Shown here piece by piece: positions 25,513 through 33,859 of a stretch of DNA of 64,000 nt. The stretch lies in the NCBI RefSeq assembly GCF_943733665.1, contig NZ_OX030782.1, positions 4,760,501 to 4,824,500 of the forward strand, read 5' to 3'. Position 1 is the stretch's first letter; every line of letters begins with the position of its first letter. The position numbers and the translations under genes were made by a program. The DNA comes from Aquimarina sp. Aq107 (GTDB taxonomy: Bacteria > Bacteroidota > Bacteroidia > Flavobacteriales > Flavobacteriaceae). The notes below the pieces were generated by a model. That model saw only the letters and a program-made list of their open reading frames with translations, was not told where the DNA came from and did no database searches.

Positions 25513-26058
25513 TCATTTATTTAAATCATTAAAGCTTTGTAAAACCCTATCTTTAGGTGATAATAATATTTCTGAGGATTTTAATTTCCAATCAATTCCT
25601 AAATTAGAATCGTTAAAAATTATACCAGATTCAGCTTCTTTATGGTAATAATTGTCACATTTATAATTAAAAACCGCTTTATCGCTAAGTACTATAAAAC
25701 CATGTGCAAAATCTCTTGGAACAAATAGTTGATAATTATTTTGATCATTCAGTTCAATCGAAAAGTATTCTCCAAAAGTTTTAGAATCGGGTCTTAGGTC
25801 TACAGCAACATCTAGCACACTACCTTTTGTAACCCTTACCAATTTTGCTTGCGCATATTTACCTTTTTGGAAATGCAATCCCCTCAACACTCCTTTTGAA
25901 GAAATTGACTGATTATCTTGCACAAAATCTATTTCTAGTTTTGTCATTTCTTTAAACTTTTCCAAATTAAAACTTTCGAAAAAAGACCCCCTTTCGTCTT
26001 CGAATATTCTTGGCTTTATTATAAAACAACCTTCTAGAGGCGTTTTTTCAATTTCCAT
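25513..26058 (-). CDS. rfbC: dTDP-4-dehydrorhamnose 3,5-epimerase
   Basis: A 181-residue cupin enzyme, the normal length, for the third step of dTDP-L-rhamnose synthesis. Visible motifs are PRIFEDERGSFFESF, QDNQSISSKGVLRGLHFQ with the catalytic histidine, and PRDFAHGF. It lies two bases downstream of rfbA in the same operon and supplies the keto-rhamnose that RfbD reduces. Confidence 0.95.
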   Translation of the reverse strand: MEIEKTPLEGCFIIKPRIFEDERGSFFESFNLEKFKEMTKLEIDFVQDNQSISSKGVLRGLHFQKGKYAQAKLVRVTKGSVLDVAVDLRPDSKTFGEYFSIELNDQNNYQLFVPRDFAHGFIVLSDKAVFNYKCDNYYHKEAESGIIFNDSNLGIDWKLKSSEILLSPKDRVLQSFNDLNK

Positions 26059-26060
26059 AC

Positions 26061-26918
26061 TTAATCTAATTGCAATAAATATTTACCATACCCGCTTTTA
26101 ATAAGTGGTTTTGCTAACTTTTCAAGTTCATTCTTAGTTATAAACTCTTTTTTATAAGCTATTTCTTCAATTGCTCCAATTTTTAGACCTTGTCGCTCTT
26201 CTATTACCTGAACAAATTGAGAAGCTTGCATAAGAGAATTAAAAGTTCCAGTATCTAACCAAGCGGTTCCTTTGTCCAAAATACTGACCTTCAACTTACC
26301 TTTCTCTAAATAAGCATTATTAATGTCTGTTATTTCCAATTCTCCCCGATCACTCGGTTTAATATTTTTGGCTATTTGAACAACTTCATTATCATAAAAA
26401 TAAATTCCAGGAACAGCATAGTTTGATTTAGGATTACTTGGCTTTTCCTCTATAGAAATAGCATTCCCTTTATCATCAAAATCTACTACTCCATATCTTT
26501 CAGGATCCTGCACATGATATGCGTATATAATTCCACCATTTGGGTCATTATTACTCTCTAATAATTCTTCCAAACCCGAACCATAAAAAATATTATCTCC
26601 TAAAATTAATGCTACTTTATCATCTCCAATAAAATTTTCACCAATAACAAAAGCTTCTGCTAATCCATTTGGTTCTTCCTGAACCGCATATTCGAAAACA
26701 CATCCATATTTCTTACCATCACCTAACAGTTTCTTAAATAGCGGTAAATCTAATGGAGTAGATATTATCAGTATTTCTCTTATACCTGCGGACATTAATG
26801 TAGAAAGTGGATAATAAATCATAGGTTTATCATATACAGGCATTAATTGCTTACTAATCGCCAAAGTTAATGGGTGTAAACGCGTTCCTGATCCTCCTGC
26901 CAATATGATTCCTTTCAT
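26061..26918 (-). CDS. rfbA: Glucose-1-phosphate thymidylyltransferase
   Basis: A 285-residue nucleotidyltransferase making dTDP-glucose from dTTP and glucose-1-phosphate, the first step of dTDP-L-rhamnose synthesis. The N-terminal signature GGSGTRLHPLT (8-18), KPMIYYPLS, ILGDNIFYG, EEKPSNPKSNYAVPGIYFYD and GTAWLDTGTF are classic RfbA/RmlA motifs, and the length is normal. It follows rfbB, with a 40-base gap holding a palindromic repeat. Confidence 0.96.
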   Translation of the reverse strand: MKGIILAGGSGTRLHPLTLAISKQLMPVYDKPMIYYPLSTLMSAGIREILIISTPLDLPLFKKLLGDGKKYGCVFEYAVQEEPNGLAEAFVIGENFIGDDKVALILGDNIFYGSGLEELLESNNDPNGGIIYAYHVQDPERYGVVDFDDKGNAISIEEKPSNPKSNYAVPGIYFYDNEVVQIAKNIKPSDRGELEITDINNAYLEKGKLKVSILDKGTAWLDTGTFNSLMQASQFVQVIEERQGLKIGAIEEIAYKKEFITKNELEKLAKPLIKSGYGKYLLQLD

Positions 26919-26930
26919 TTTTAAAATTTA

Positions 26931-26957
26931 TAGATTCCAGCCTACGCTGGAATGACA
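26931..26957. repeat. REP-like palindromic element between rfbB and rfbA
   Basis: An imperfectly extended palindrome with perfect arms ATTCCAGC (26934-26941) and GCTGGAAT (26946-26953) around CTAC, flanked by TAG and GACA. Its form is like the widespread dispersed palindromic repeats with GGAATGAC ends. It lies just after the rfbB stop and is more GC-rich than the flanks. It could act as a transcript hairpin that sets relative expression of rfbA and rfbB. Only one copy was noticed in this window. Confidence 0.6.
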
Positions 26958-26958
26958 A

Positions 26959-27972
26959 TTACAAATTGTACTTCTCTAAATACCAGTGTATTGTTTTTTC
27001 AATTCCTGACTCAAAATTCTCTTCTGCACACCACCCCAATTCGTTTTCAATTTTAGAAGCATCAATTGCATATCTAAAATCATGACCTGGTCTATCTTTT
27101 ACATAAGTAATCAGGTCTGAATAAGATTTCTGACTTTCTAATGGTTTAATCTTATCTAGAATTTCACATATTGTCTTAGCAATATATATATTCTCTCGTT
27201 CATTTTTTCCCCCGATATTATAGGTTTCACCCAGCTTACCTTTTTCTAAAACTAAATTAATTCCTTTACAATGATCCAAAACATACAACCAATCACGTAT
27301 ATTCTTGCCATCACCATAAATAGGAATACTTTCTTGGGAAATTGCTTTTCTTATAATCGTTGGAATTAGCTTCTCATTATGTTGTCTGGGTCCATAATTA
27401 TTAGAACAATTTGTAGTAACCACGGGTAAACCGTATGTATGAAAATAACTTCTAACCAACATATCAGAAGAAGCTTTAGATGCGCTATAGGGACTATTAG
27501 GAGCATATGACGTTTCTTCAGTAAACAATCCTGTTTTTCCTAAAGTTCCATAAACCTCATCCGTAGAAACATGGAGAAATCTAGCATTTTCCATTCCCGT
27601 TTTAAAAACATTAGGAGCCTCCATCCAATTTTTATACGCAGCTTGAAGCAAATTGAAAGTCCCAACAATATTAGTATCTATAAAAGCTCCTGGATTTGTT
27701 ATAGAATTATCTACATGAGATTCTGCTGCAAAATGAACTACACTATTAATTTTATACTCTTCAAAAACCTTTTGTACAAATTGAGTATCACAAATATCTC
27801 CTTTTACAAAAGTATAATCGCAATCCTTCTGGATTTTAATATTTTCTAAGTTGGCAGCATATGTAAGCTTATCTAGATTAACAATCTTGATGTCTGAAAA
27901 GGTCGATAGGTAATTCAAAAAATTTGAACCTATAAATCCAGCTCCTCCAGTTACTAGCACACTTTTAAACAT
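26959..27972 (-). CDS. rfbB: dTDP-glucose 4,6-dehydratase
   Basis: A 337-residue extended SDR for the second step of dTDP-L-rhamnose synthesis. The cofactor motif is TGGAGFIGSN (8-17), followed by FAAESHVDNSI, HVSTDEVYG with the active-site acidic pair and the catalytic tyrosine-lysine motif YSASK, then NNYGPRQ. Length is normal. It lies four bases downstream of a Wzz-like gene, in the order wzz-rfbB-rfbA-rfbC. Confidence 0.96.
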   Translation of the reverse strand: MFKSVLVTGGAGFIGSNFLNYLSTFSDIKIVNLDKLTYAANLENIKIQKDCDYTFVKGDICDTQFVQKVFEEYKINSVVHFAAESHVDNSITNPGAFIDTNIVGTFNLLQAAYKNWMEAPNVFKTGMENARFLHVSTDEVYGTLGKTGLFTEETSYAPNSPYSASKASSDMLVRSYFHTYGLPVVTTNCSNNYGPRQHNEKLIPTIIRKAISQESIPIYGDGKNIRDWLYVLDHCKGINLVLEKGKLGETYNIGGKNERENIYIAKTICEILDKIKPLESQKSYSDLITYVKDRPGHDFRYAIDASKIENELGWCAEENFESGIEKTIHWYLEKYNL

Positions 27973-27976
27973 AAAC

Positions 27977-28969
27977 CTAGTTGTTAATGAAATTTTCTAA
28001 TTTTCTAGAAGAGTTCTTTATTAAAAAAATAAAGGATACAAGAACACAAAGTAATATTGGTAATAGAAAAATTAATCGCTTATGTATTGCCACAGGATCC
28101 CTTACTACATTTCCGTAATCAACAACATCTACTAACTGAGTATCTAATTCCAAAATTTTTTCTTGGTCATTAATTGTTTCTAATAAAGATGCTTTTTTAT
28201 CTATTAAAGAAGTTATTGTAGGTATTTTTGATTCATCTCCAACAACTATCATTTCGTTAGTTTGAGCAATTGGTTTTTTATTTAACTTGTCTAAATAATC
28301 TTCAATAAAAACTAAAGTGTTTTTGTTTTTTTCTAAATCGGATTTTGTCTGTTTTTGAATCAAAGAAAGCTCTTTAGTGTAATATTGATTACCCCTTATA
28401 AAACTTAATAACTGTTTAGAAATTTTAGCATTATTCTTATTTTCTTTTTTAAATACTAAAGTTAACTTATGATTTTTAAAAAAACTCTTATACTTCTCAC
28501 TTTTTAAAACCTCATCTTCATAACCGTCCATAAATTTATTGAAATAGTTTTGACCTTTATAAATGATTTGTAGTTTATCCAAAACATCTTTTGACTCAAT
28601 TATTGGCTCTATAACTATCTTTTTAAGATCTTTTATCTCAGATGAATCCAAATCCATTTCCTTTAAGAAAAGTGTATCTTTAAACTTAATATGTAAATTT
28701 TCAACAAAATCGTATATGTAAGGAATAGTACTATATTTTGGGGCTAAAATAATTTCTTGTTTATGTCTCTTGTTTAGAACCAAAGCCTCCTCAATAAAGT
28801 AACCGCCAACACCTCCTAAAATGAATAAAATTAAAAACAAAATCCATTTTTTCTTGTAAAACAACAGAGCTTTTATCAAAAGTTTCAACAAACCCTTCAA
28901 GCCCTTTACAAGAGATCTAAAAAACTGTCCTAGATCTATTTCTATGTTATTCGTTTTTTCCTGGGTCAT
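27977..28969 (-). CDS. Second Wzz-like chain-length determinant protein
   Basis: A 330-residue protein with a transmembrane helix at about 38-60, a charged helical periplasmic region, and a C-terminal helix at about 300-320. The N-terminal NIEIDLGQFFRSL matches EIDLGQLFKLI of the Wzz-like protein at 24393-25439, so both belong to the same co-polymerase subgroup. No kinase domain follows. Its start codon overlaps the DUF6909 stop by one base as TAATG, so translation is probably coupled to that gene. Confidence 0.78.
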   Translation of the reverse strand: MTQEKTNNIEIDLGQFFRSLVKGLKGLLKLLIKALLFYKKKWILFLILFILGGVGGYFIEEALVLNKRHKQEIILAPKYSTIPYIYDFVENLHIKFKDTLFLKEMDLDSSEIKDLKKIVIEPIIESKDVLDKLQIIYKGQNYFNKFMDGYEDEVLKSEKYKSFFKNHKLTLVFKKENKNNAKISKQLLSFIRGNQYYTKELSLIQKQTKSDLEKNKNTLVFIEDYLDKLNKKPIAQTNEMIVVGDESKIPTITSLIDKKASLLETINDQEKILELDTQLVDVVDYGNVVRDPVAIHKRLIFLLPILLCVLVSFIFLIKNSSRKLENFINN

Positions 28970-30666
28970 TATTCTTGTCCTTCTTTAAATATTTGCTCTA
29001 AAATCTTCTCGGTAATCAAATATGTAGGTTTTACTCCTGTTGTTCCTAATCCTCCTGATGCTAATGTGCTTCCAGTTTCTAATGGATTATCCGAAGCATA
29101 ATACGCGTAATTTACTTTTACATCAGAACTTATGCTTCCTCTTAACTTAGAAGCAGATTGAATAGCTTTCTGATAATGAGCTCCTTCCATTTCTAACCCT
29201 ATAACATTCCAAGTAGAATCATGAAAAAACTTTAATATATCTCTGTTTTGCAACGATGTTCCTAATACAGTTATCATTGCTCCTTCATATATATCAATAC
29301 CTTGACCTTCTAAATCTTCCTTCTTTAATCCATTATCAAAAGGGTAGTTATCAGCAGTACCTTCAAAAACGTGAGCAGATGGTATCATAATATCCCCTTT
29401 TCCTCCTTCTAAAATACCTGCTTTTCCCATTAAAGAAACAGATTTTACATTCAAATATTTTACACCATCCGGTTTAACATAAGGTTTCAAAAGTTCATCC
29501 ATAGTTTCATATGCTTGTTCTCCAAACGCATAATCCATTACTATAATCACTGGTTTATCTTCTTTCTTAACGTCTTTTATAAAAGAAGCATAAGTGTCGC
29601 CAGTATAATTAGCACTATCAAAAATCTGAACATTTATATTTGTTCCACTTTGATCTTCTATATAAGTCATCCCTTTCTGTAGCGCCAATTTTTCAACCTT
29701 AGCTCTTAACTTATCACTTTTATCTTCACTTAACAACTCATAAATATCAAAAGTAGTCTTATTCTTTAGTTCTGTTTTTAATGCTATTGGAGCATACATT
29801 GTATTCATTACACTATGCATATTAGCACTTATAACGTGTATTGGCCTATCCAATAAGTCTAATTCTTCTAACTTATTTTTTATGCTATTTGCCCATCGCT
29901 CTCCATGAATATGATGTCCTAATCGTTCTCTAAGAACAGGACTAAAAGTAACTATTCTTTTATTTTCATTAACAGATTCATCAATAGCTAACTTACCTAA
30001 CCAATATATTATATGAAGAAACCGCTCCTTGTTTTCTGGGCAAGAAAAACTGTTGTAAATAGAAGTCACCTCCTGAAAAGTTCTCCCTAAAATATTTGCT
30101 GTATGTGTAAGTGCGACTTCCCTTTGTGCTTTAGTAAGTTCTTTTTTAGAAGAAACAGCTTTTTCTAATTTATCCCAATCTCTAGTAACATTTCCTTCTT
30201 CATTAATCACCACTCGATTCATTATCTTATGAGATTCTACAAATAAAAAGGTTAAGTGAGTAAGAATATCATATATCTCAGATCTACCTCGAGTGATCTC
30301 TATATTCATCTGCTCTTCATCAATCCTGTAACAGTTTCTTCTTCTTTTTGGAGGGACAATTGCTTTGAAGTGTGAATTTTTATAGCCTTCTTCACTTGTA
30401 AGATTTATATATCTACACTCTTCAACACCAATTGGCAAACGATCAATCACGTATAACAAACCATCTAATTCTACTTTTTCCTCTGCAACAGAACCATAAA
30501 TTTCTGGACGCAGTGTAAGCAATCCTTCTCTTAAAGTATCACCAGATACTCCCATAGGTTTATAAAAACCTCTATTGAATAGATGTCGCATTGTAATATA
30601 CATGCGTTCTATTGCGCTGGAACTTTCCTGTGCCCTTGTTCTTCCTTTTAATTTTTGACTTGTCAT
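28969..30666 (-). CDS. DUF6909-type protein with nucleoside-phosphorylase-like C-terminus
   Basis: A 565-residue protein conserved in flavobacteria, which I recognise as a DUF6909-type family without a known activity. The N-terminal half is helical and basic. The C-terminal part has GLEMEGAHYQKA (490-501), like the E-M-E-G ribose-binding motif of nucleoside phosphorylases and nucleosidases, and AYYASDNPLE with D526, like the catalytic Ser-Asp motif of MTA/SAH nucleosidases, followed by a glycine-rich GGLGTTG. This makes a nucleosidase/phosphorylase-like fold plausible but unproven. It lies 25 bases after the GH3 gene and overlaps a Wzz-like gene by one base. Confidence 0.6.
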   Translation of the reverse strand: MTSQKLKGRTRAQESSSAIERMYITMRHLFNRGFYKPMGVSGDTLREGLLTLRPEIYGSVAEEKVELDGLLYVIDRLPIGVEECRYINLTSEEGYKNSHFKAIVPPKRRRNCYRIDEEQMNIEITRGRSEIYDILTHLTFLFVESHKIMNRVVINEEGNVTRDWDKLEKAVSSKKELTKAQREVALTHTANILGRTFQEVTSIYNSFSCPENKERFLHIIYWLGKLAIDESVNENKRIVTFSPVLRERLGHHIHGERWANSIKNKLEELDLLDRPIHVISANMHSVMNTMYAPIALKTELKNKTTFDIYELLSEDKSDKLRAKVEKLALQKGMTYIEDQSGTNINVQIFDSANYTGDTYASFIKDVKKEDKPVIIVMDYAFGEQAYETMDELLKPYVKPDGVKYLNVKSVSLMGKAGILEGGKGDIMIPSAHVFEGTADNYPFDNGLKKEDLEGQGIDIYEGAMITVLGTSLQNRDILKFFHDSTWNVIGLEMEGAHYQKAIQSASKLRGSISSDVKVNYAYYASDNPLETGSTLASGGLGTTGVKPTYLITEKILEQIFKEGQE

Positions 30667-30679
30667 AAATTTTTCCTAA

Positions 30680-30687
30680 CAAATATA
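30680..30687 (-). promoter_or_regulatory. Candidate internal promoter box before the DUF6909 gene
   Basis: The minus strand reads TATATTTG, a TAnnTTTG match, in the 25-base gap after the GH3 gene and 13 bases before the DUF6909 start codon. It could start transcription of the polysaccharide locus separately from the GH3 and M23 genes. No good -33 element was found. Confidence 0.45.
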
Positions 30688-30691
30688 TAAC

Positions 30692-32191
30692 TTATTTACC
30701 TATACTGATTCCTAAGGAATCTACAATCTTTCTGTCATTGGAAAGCCTTGGCAACTTATTTTGCCCTCCCAGTTTACCAATAGATTTCATATATGAATTA
30801 AAACCATCCTTTGGTACAGATCTAACTTTTAAGGTCCTCAACACACTACCAACAATAAGATCATCATAATATGTGTTTTGTTTTCTCAAAGAATTGTCAA
30901 TTTGAAGAGCAAAATCATCTAAGTTTTTGGGGGGTTCCTGAAACTCTATAAACCATTCGTGATATGGTAATTCTGAGTCTTCTGGATTAATCTGTGGTGC
31001 TACTGTAAATTCTTTAATTGTAGTACCAGTTATTTCTGTTGCTTCTTTAATTGCTTGTTCTACCTCTTTACCAATTACATGTTCTCCAAAAGCAGAGATA
31101 AAGTGTTTGATTCTACCAGAAACCACTAATCTGTATGGTGAAGTCCCTGTAAACATAACCGTATCTCCAATATTATAAGCCCATAAGCCTGCATTAGAAG
31201 AAATAAGCATTACATAATTTACTCCGACTTCAACCTCTCCAATTGTTAGTCGCTTGTGGTTTTCTTCAAAAAACTCATCAGCTTTTATAAATTCATAAAA
31301 CATCCCAGAATCCAACTGCAAAAGCATTCCTTTTTCATTCTGTGTATCCTGAAAAGCAAAAAAACCTTCAGAAGCTGGATATAACTCAATACTTGCAACT
31401 TTTCTTCCTATTAGTTTTTCGAAAGTAGCCTTATATGGTTCAAAATTTACACCTCCATATATAAATAATTCGAAATTTTTAAAAAGCTCTCCAATTGGTT
31501 TATCAGTCTTCTTTTTAAGTTTTTCAAAATACATTTGCACCCAAGGAGGAATTCCGCTAATAATAGTCATGTTTTCATTAACTGTTTCCTCTACAATAGC
31601 ATCTACCTTAGTTTCCCAATCGTCAATACAATTCGTCTCCCAACTTGGTAATCTATTTTTCTGAAGATATTTTGGAACATAATGCGCAACAATACCCGAA
31701 AGTCGACCTAAATTAATTCCGTTTTTTTCTACAAGTTCTGGACTTCCTTGTAGAAATATCATTTTTCCATCAACAAAAGCCGCATTCTTACTTTCTGCTA
31801 CATAACATAGAATCGCATTCCTTGCCGCTCTAATATGAGTTGGCATAGAATCCGATGTTAAAGGAATATATTTTACACCGCTAGTGGTTCCTGAAGTTTT
31901 AGCAAAGTATATTGGTTTTCCTGACCATAAAACATCCTTTTCTCCCTTTACAACTCGATCGACATACGAACGTAGCTGTTCATAATCCCGAACAGGTACT
32001 TTTTTAATAAAATCATTATGAGTTCTTATACTACCAAAATCATGGTCTTTACCAAAAGCAGTATTACTCGCAGAACTTATTAAATTATCGAAAACACGTT
32101 TTTGTGTATTTACGGGATCCTTTGCCCATTTATTTATCTTTTTGCGAATGCGTTTTGCAAAAATCTTTGCCCCTAATGATTTAATAGACAT
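30692..32191 (-). CDS. GH3 superfamily acyl-adenylating protein
   Basis: A 499-residue protein of the GH3 (auxin-responsive/JAR1-like) superfamily. The ATP/AMP-binding motif is AKTSGTTSGVKYIPLT (97-112), and later segments ELYPASEGFFAFQ and VVSGRIKHFISAFGEHV fit the second and third adenylate-binding motifs. Plant relatives join amino acids to carboxylic acids through acyl-adenylates. The bacterial substrate is unknown. The gene is common in flavobacteria and sits nine bases downstream of an M23 peptidase, so a cell-envelope link is possible (inference). Confidence 0.88.
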   Translation of the reverse strand: MSIKSLGAKIFAKRIRKKINKWAKDPVNTQKRVFDNLISSASNTAFGKDHDFGSIRTHNDFIKKVPVRDYEQLRSYVDRVVKGEKDVLWSGKPIYFAKTSGTTSGVKYIPLTSDSMPTHIRAARNAILCYVAESKNAAFVDGKMIFLQGSPELVEKNGINLGRLSGIVAHYVPKYLQKNRLPSWETNCIDDWETKVDAIVEETVNENMTIISGIPPWVQMYFEKLKKKTDKPIGELFKNFELFIYGGVNFEPYKATFEKLIGRKVASIELYPASEGFFAFQDTQNEKGMLLQLDSGMFYEFIKADEFFEENHKRLTIGEVEVGVNYVMLISSNAGLWAYNIGDTVMFTGTSPYRLVVSGRIKHFISAFGEHVIGKEVEQAIKEATEITGTTIKEFTVAPQINPEDSELPYHEWFIEFQEPPKNLDDFALQIDNSLRKQNTYYDDLIVGSVLRTLKVRSVPKDGFNSYMKSIGKLGGQNKLPRLSNDRKIVDSLGISIGK

Positions 32192-32200
32192 TGTATCTTA

Positions 32201-33070
32201 TTATTCAAAATCAATAAACTTTGATGGATCTGTCGGATATCCATCTCTCCATAATTCAAAATGTAAATGCGGTCCCGTAGAAAGTTCTCCCGTAGATCCA
32301 GCGGTTGCAATTACTTCTCCTGACTTTACCAATTCGCCTTGCTGTTTGGTTAAAGAAGCATTATGCTTATAAACCGTAAGTAGACTATTCCCATGCTCCA
32401 ATATAATCACGTGACCTGTTTCTGAAGTCCATTCTGCAAAAATTACAGTTCCAGCTGCCGCAGCTTTAATCGGAGTGTCTTTTGGTACAGCAATATCAAT
32501 TGCATAATGTTTCTCATTAACATTATACTTAGATGTAATACTTCCTTTAACAGGAGGAAAAAGCGAAAAATCGGTACTCGATTTTTCACTCTCAAACAAA
32601 CTATATTTATCTTCTCTAGATACCTCTTCTCTAAGTTTCATATCCTGTTCTGATGGATTTAAATCAACCTCATCAGGATTTAATTTTTGAGATTGTACAG
32701 CAGAATCTATATCAAACTCAACAGTTTTAACATCTCCGTTAAGTACTTTTTTAATAGAATTATAATATTCCTGATTAATTGCCAATACAGTTTCCAATGA
32801 ATCTGCCGTAGAAACTAATCTAGTTGCTTTTTGATTAAGAGAGGTCGAAGAATATCCAGGAATATATTCTCTCAGTGGTGTAAACGCTATCAAAATAGTT
32901 GTACAAGAAACCAAAACAATAGAAGTAATCATTAACAATACAAATACATTAAGCCTAGTCAGCTTAAATGATATTCGTTCTTCAAAAGTATCTTCATTAA
33001 GAATTACCAATCGATACTTGTTTAATAGCTTCTTAGTAATTCTTTTTGGTTCTTTTTTCTTTTTAGCCAT
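32201..33070 (-). CDS. M23 family (LytM-type) metallopeptidase
   Basis: A 289-residue membrane-anchored peptidoglycan endopeptidase. A basic cytoplasmic N-terminus is followed by a transmembrane helix at about 41-63, a periplasmic stalk, and the LytM domain at about 170-289. The zinc site is intact: H188 and D192 in HYAID, and H268 and H270 in HLHFE. It should cut peptide cross-links and act in wall remodelling. It heads the minus-strand run and has a TAnnTTTG box upstream (33106-33113). Confidence 0.93.
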   Translation of the reverse strand: MAKKKKEPKRITKKLLNKYRLVILNEDTFEERISFKLTRLNVFVLLMITSIVLVSCTTILIAFTPLREYIPGYSSTSLNQKATRLVSTADSLETVLAINQEYYNSIKKVLNGDVKTVEFDIDSAVQSQKLNPDEVDLNPSEQDMKLREEVSREDKYSLFESEKSSTDFSLFPPVKGSITSKYNVNEKHYAIDIAVPKDTPIKAAAAGTVIFAEWTSETGHVIILEHGNSLLTVYKHNASLTKQQGELVKSGEVIATAGSTGELSTGPHLHFELWRDGYPTDPSKFIDFE

Positions 33071-33105
33071 ACATCAATCTAATATCGACAGTTGTGTTAG
33101 ATACG

Positions 33106-33113
33106 CAAATATA
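33106..33113 (-). promoter_or_regulatory. Candidate -7 promoter box for the M23-GH3 operon
   Basis: The minus strand reads TATATTTG, matching TAnnTTTG, 35 bases before the M23 start. A TTTG lies farther upstream (33140-33143 on the complementary strand), but the spacing of 26 bases is longer than usual. The divergent tatA promoter lies in the same 209-base gap. Confidence 0.5.
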
Positions 33114-33253
33114 CATATTCTCCTTGCGGATAAAAATGCCAAATTTTATATTAAAACGTTATTTAAAAGTGAATAGTCTTATTTAAAGGTGTGAATATTC
33201 TCTTAAAAGAAGTTTTTAGCGGCCTAAAAATGTCTTTTTTATCTAAATCTTGT

Positions 33254-33261
33254 TAACTTTG
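33254..33261 (+). promoter_or_regulatory. Candidate -7 promoter box for tatA
   Basis: TAACTTTG matches TAnnTTTG and lies 18 bases before the tatA start at 33280. The -33 region is T-rich without a clear TTTG. Confidence 0.5.
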
Positions 33262-33279
33262 TATTCTAAATTTAAGAAC

Positions 33280-33471
33280 ATGATGTCATTAAGTGTATTT
33301 TTAGGAATGTTAGGCCCGTGGCAAATTGCATTGATAGTTGCTGTGGTTTTACTTTTATTTGGAGGTAAAAAAATTCCAGAATTGATGAGAGGTTTAGGAA
33401 GCGGAATCAAAGAGTTTAAAGACGCCTCTAAAGAAGAAGAAGATCCTAATAAGATAGAAGAGAAAAAATAA
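33280..33471 (+). CDS. tatA: Sec-independent translocase subunit TatA/E
   Basis: A 63-residue protein starting at ATG 33280 (a second ATG follows at 33283); a TTG further upstream at 33250 would place the promoter box inside the gene and is unlikely. It has one membrane helix with GPWQIALIVAVVLLLFGGKK, then the conserved hinge and amphipathic helix IPELMRGLGSGIKEFKDA, and an acidic tail. This is the pore-forming component of the twin-arginine system that exports folded proteins. No tatC is adjacent. A strong hairpin terminator follows. Confidence 0.93.
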   Translation: MMSLSVFLGMLGPWQIALIVAVVLLLFGGKKIPELMRGLGSGIKEFKDASKEEEDPNKIEEKK

Positions 33472-33490
33472 CCTATAGGTATATAGTAGA

Positions 33491-33524
33491 AAAATGCCCA
33501 GCTTCTTAAGCTGGGCATTTTTTA
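33491..33524 (+). terminator. Intrinsic terminator after tatA
   Basis: A 14-base stem AAAATGCCCAGCTT / AAGCTGGGCATTTT (33491-33504 with 33508-33521) with a CTT loop, followed by a T run. It is 20 bases after the tatA stop. The stem ends in A/T runs on both sides, so it could work in both directions. Confidence 0.85.
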
Positions 33525-33814
33525 TTAAAGAAATCGTTGTTTTCTCAAAAGAACTTACTTTTATCGTAATTAAAACACCACAGCTGTTAACGATTTGTGA
33601 AAATTATACCTTGATTTCAAAAACACTACACATCTACCTCATTTACAGCATATAAATGCAAAATATTCTTCTAAAAACACTAGTAAAACCATTGTTTTGA
33701 CACAAAAAGCATTTTTTTTTACGGTAAAACCATAAAATTTGTGTATTTCATCGAAATAAAAAACCACTTCATCTAAAAGTTATTCATATGTTTTATAACA
33801 CCATTATTTCGTGT
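33525..33814. other. AT-rich intergenic stretch without a recognised gene
   Basis: About 290 bases between the tatA terminator and the promoter of the small secreted protein. No open frame with coding character, tRNA or strong hairpin was seen. It is rich in A and T runs. It may hold regulatory sites or a small RNA, but nothing specific can be supported. Confidence 0.6.
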
Positions 33815-33822
33815 TAAATTTG
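33815..33822 (+). promoter_or_regulatory. Candidate promoter box for the small secreted protein
   Basis: TAAATTTG matches TAnnTTTG, with TTTT at 33791-33794 at a 20-base spacing in place of the -33 TTTG. It lies 37 bases before the start codon at 33860. Confidence 0.5.
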
Positions 33823-33859
33823 AATCAAATAAGTAAGTAACTTCATAAAGCCCCAAACT

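Noticed and set aside
33250..33279. TTG start giving tatA ten extra residues
   Set aside because: It would put the TAnnTTTG box inside the gene, and ATG 33280 gives the normal TatA N-terminus.
33243..33518. 91-codon open frame on the minus strand opposite tatA
   Set aside because: It overlaps tatA and its terminator hairpin and shows no protein family features.
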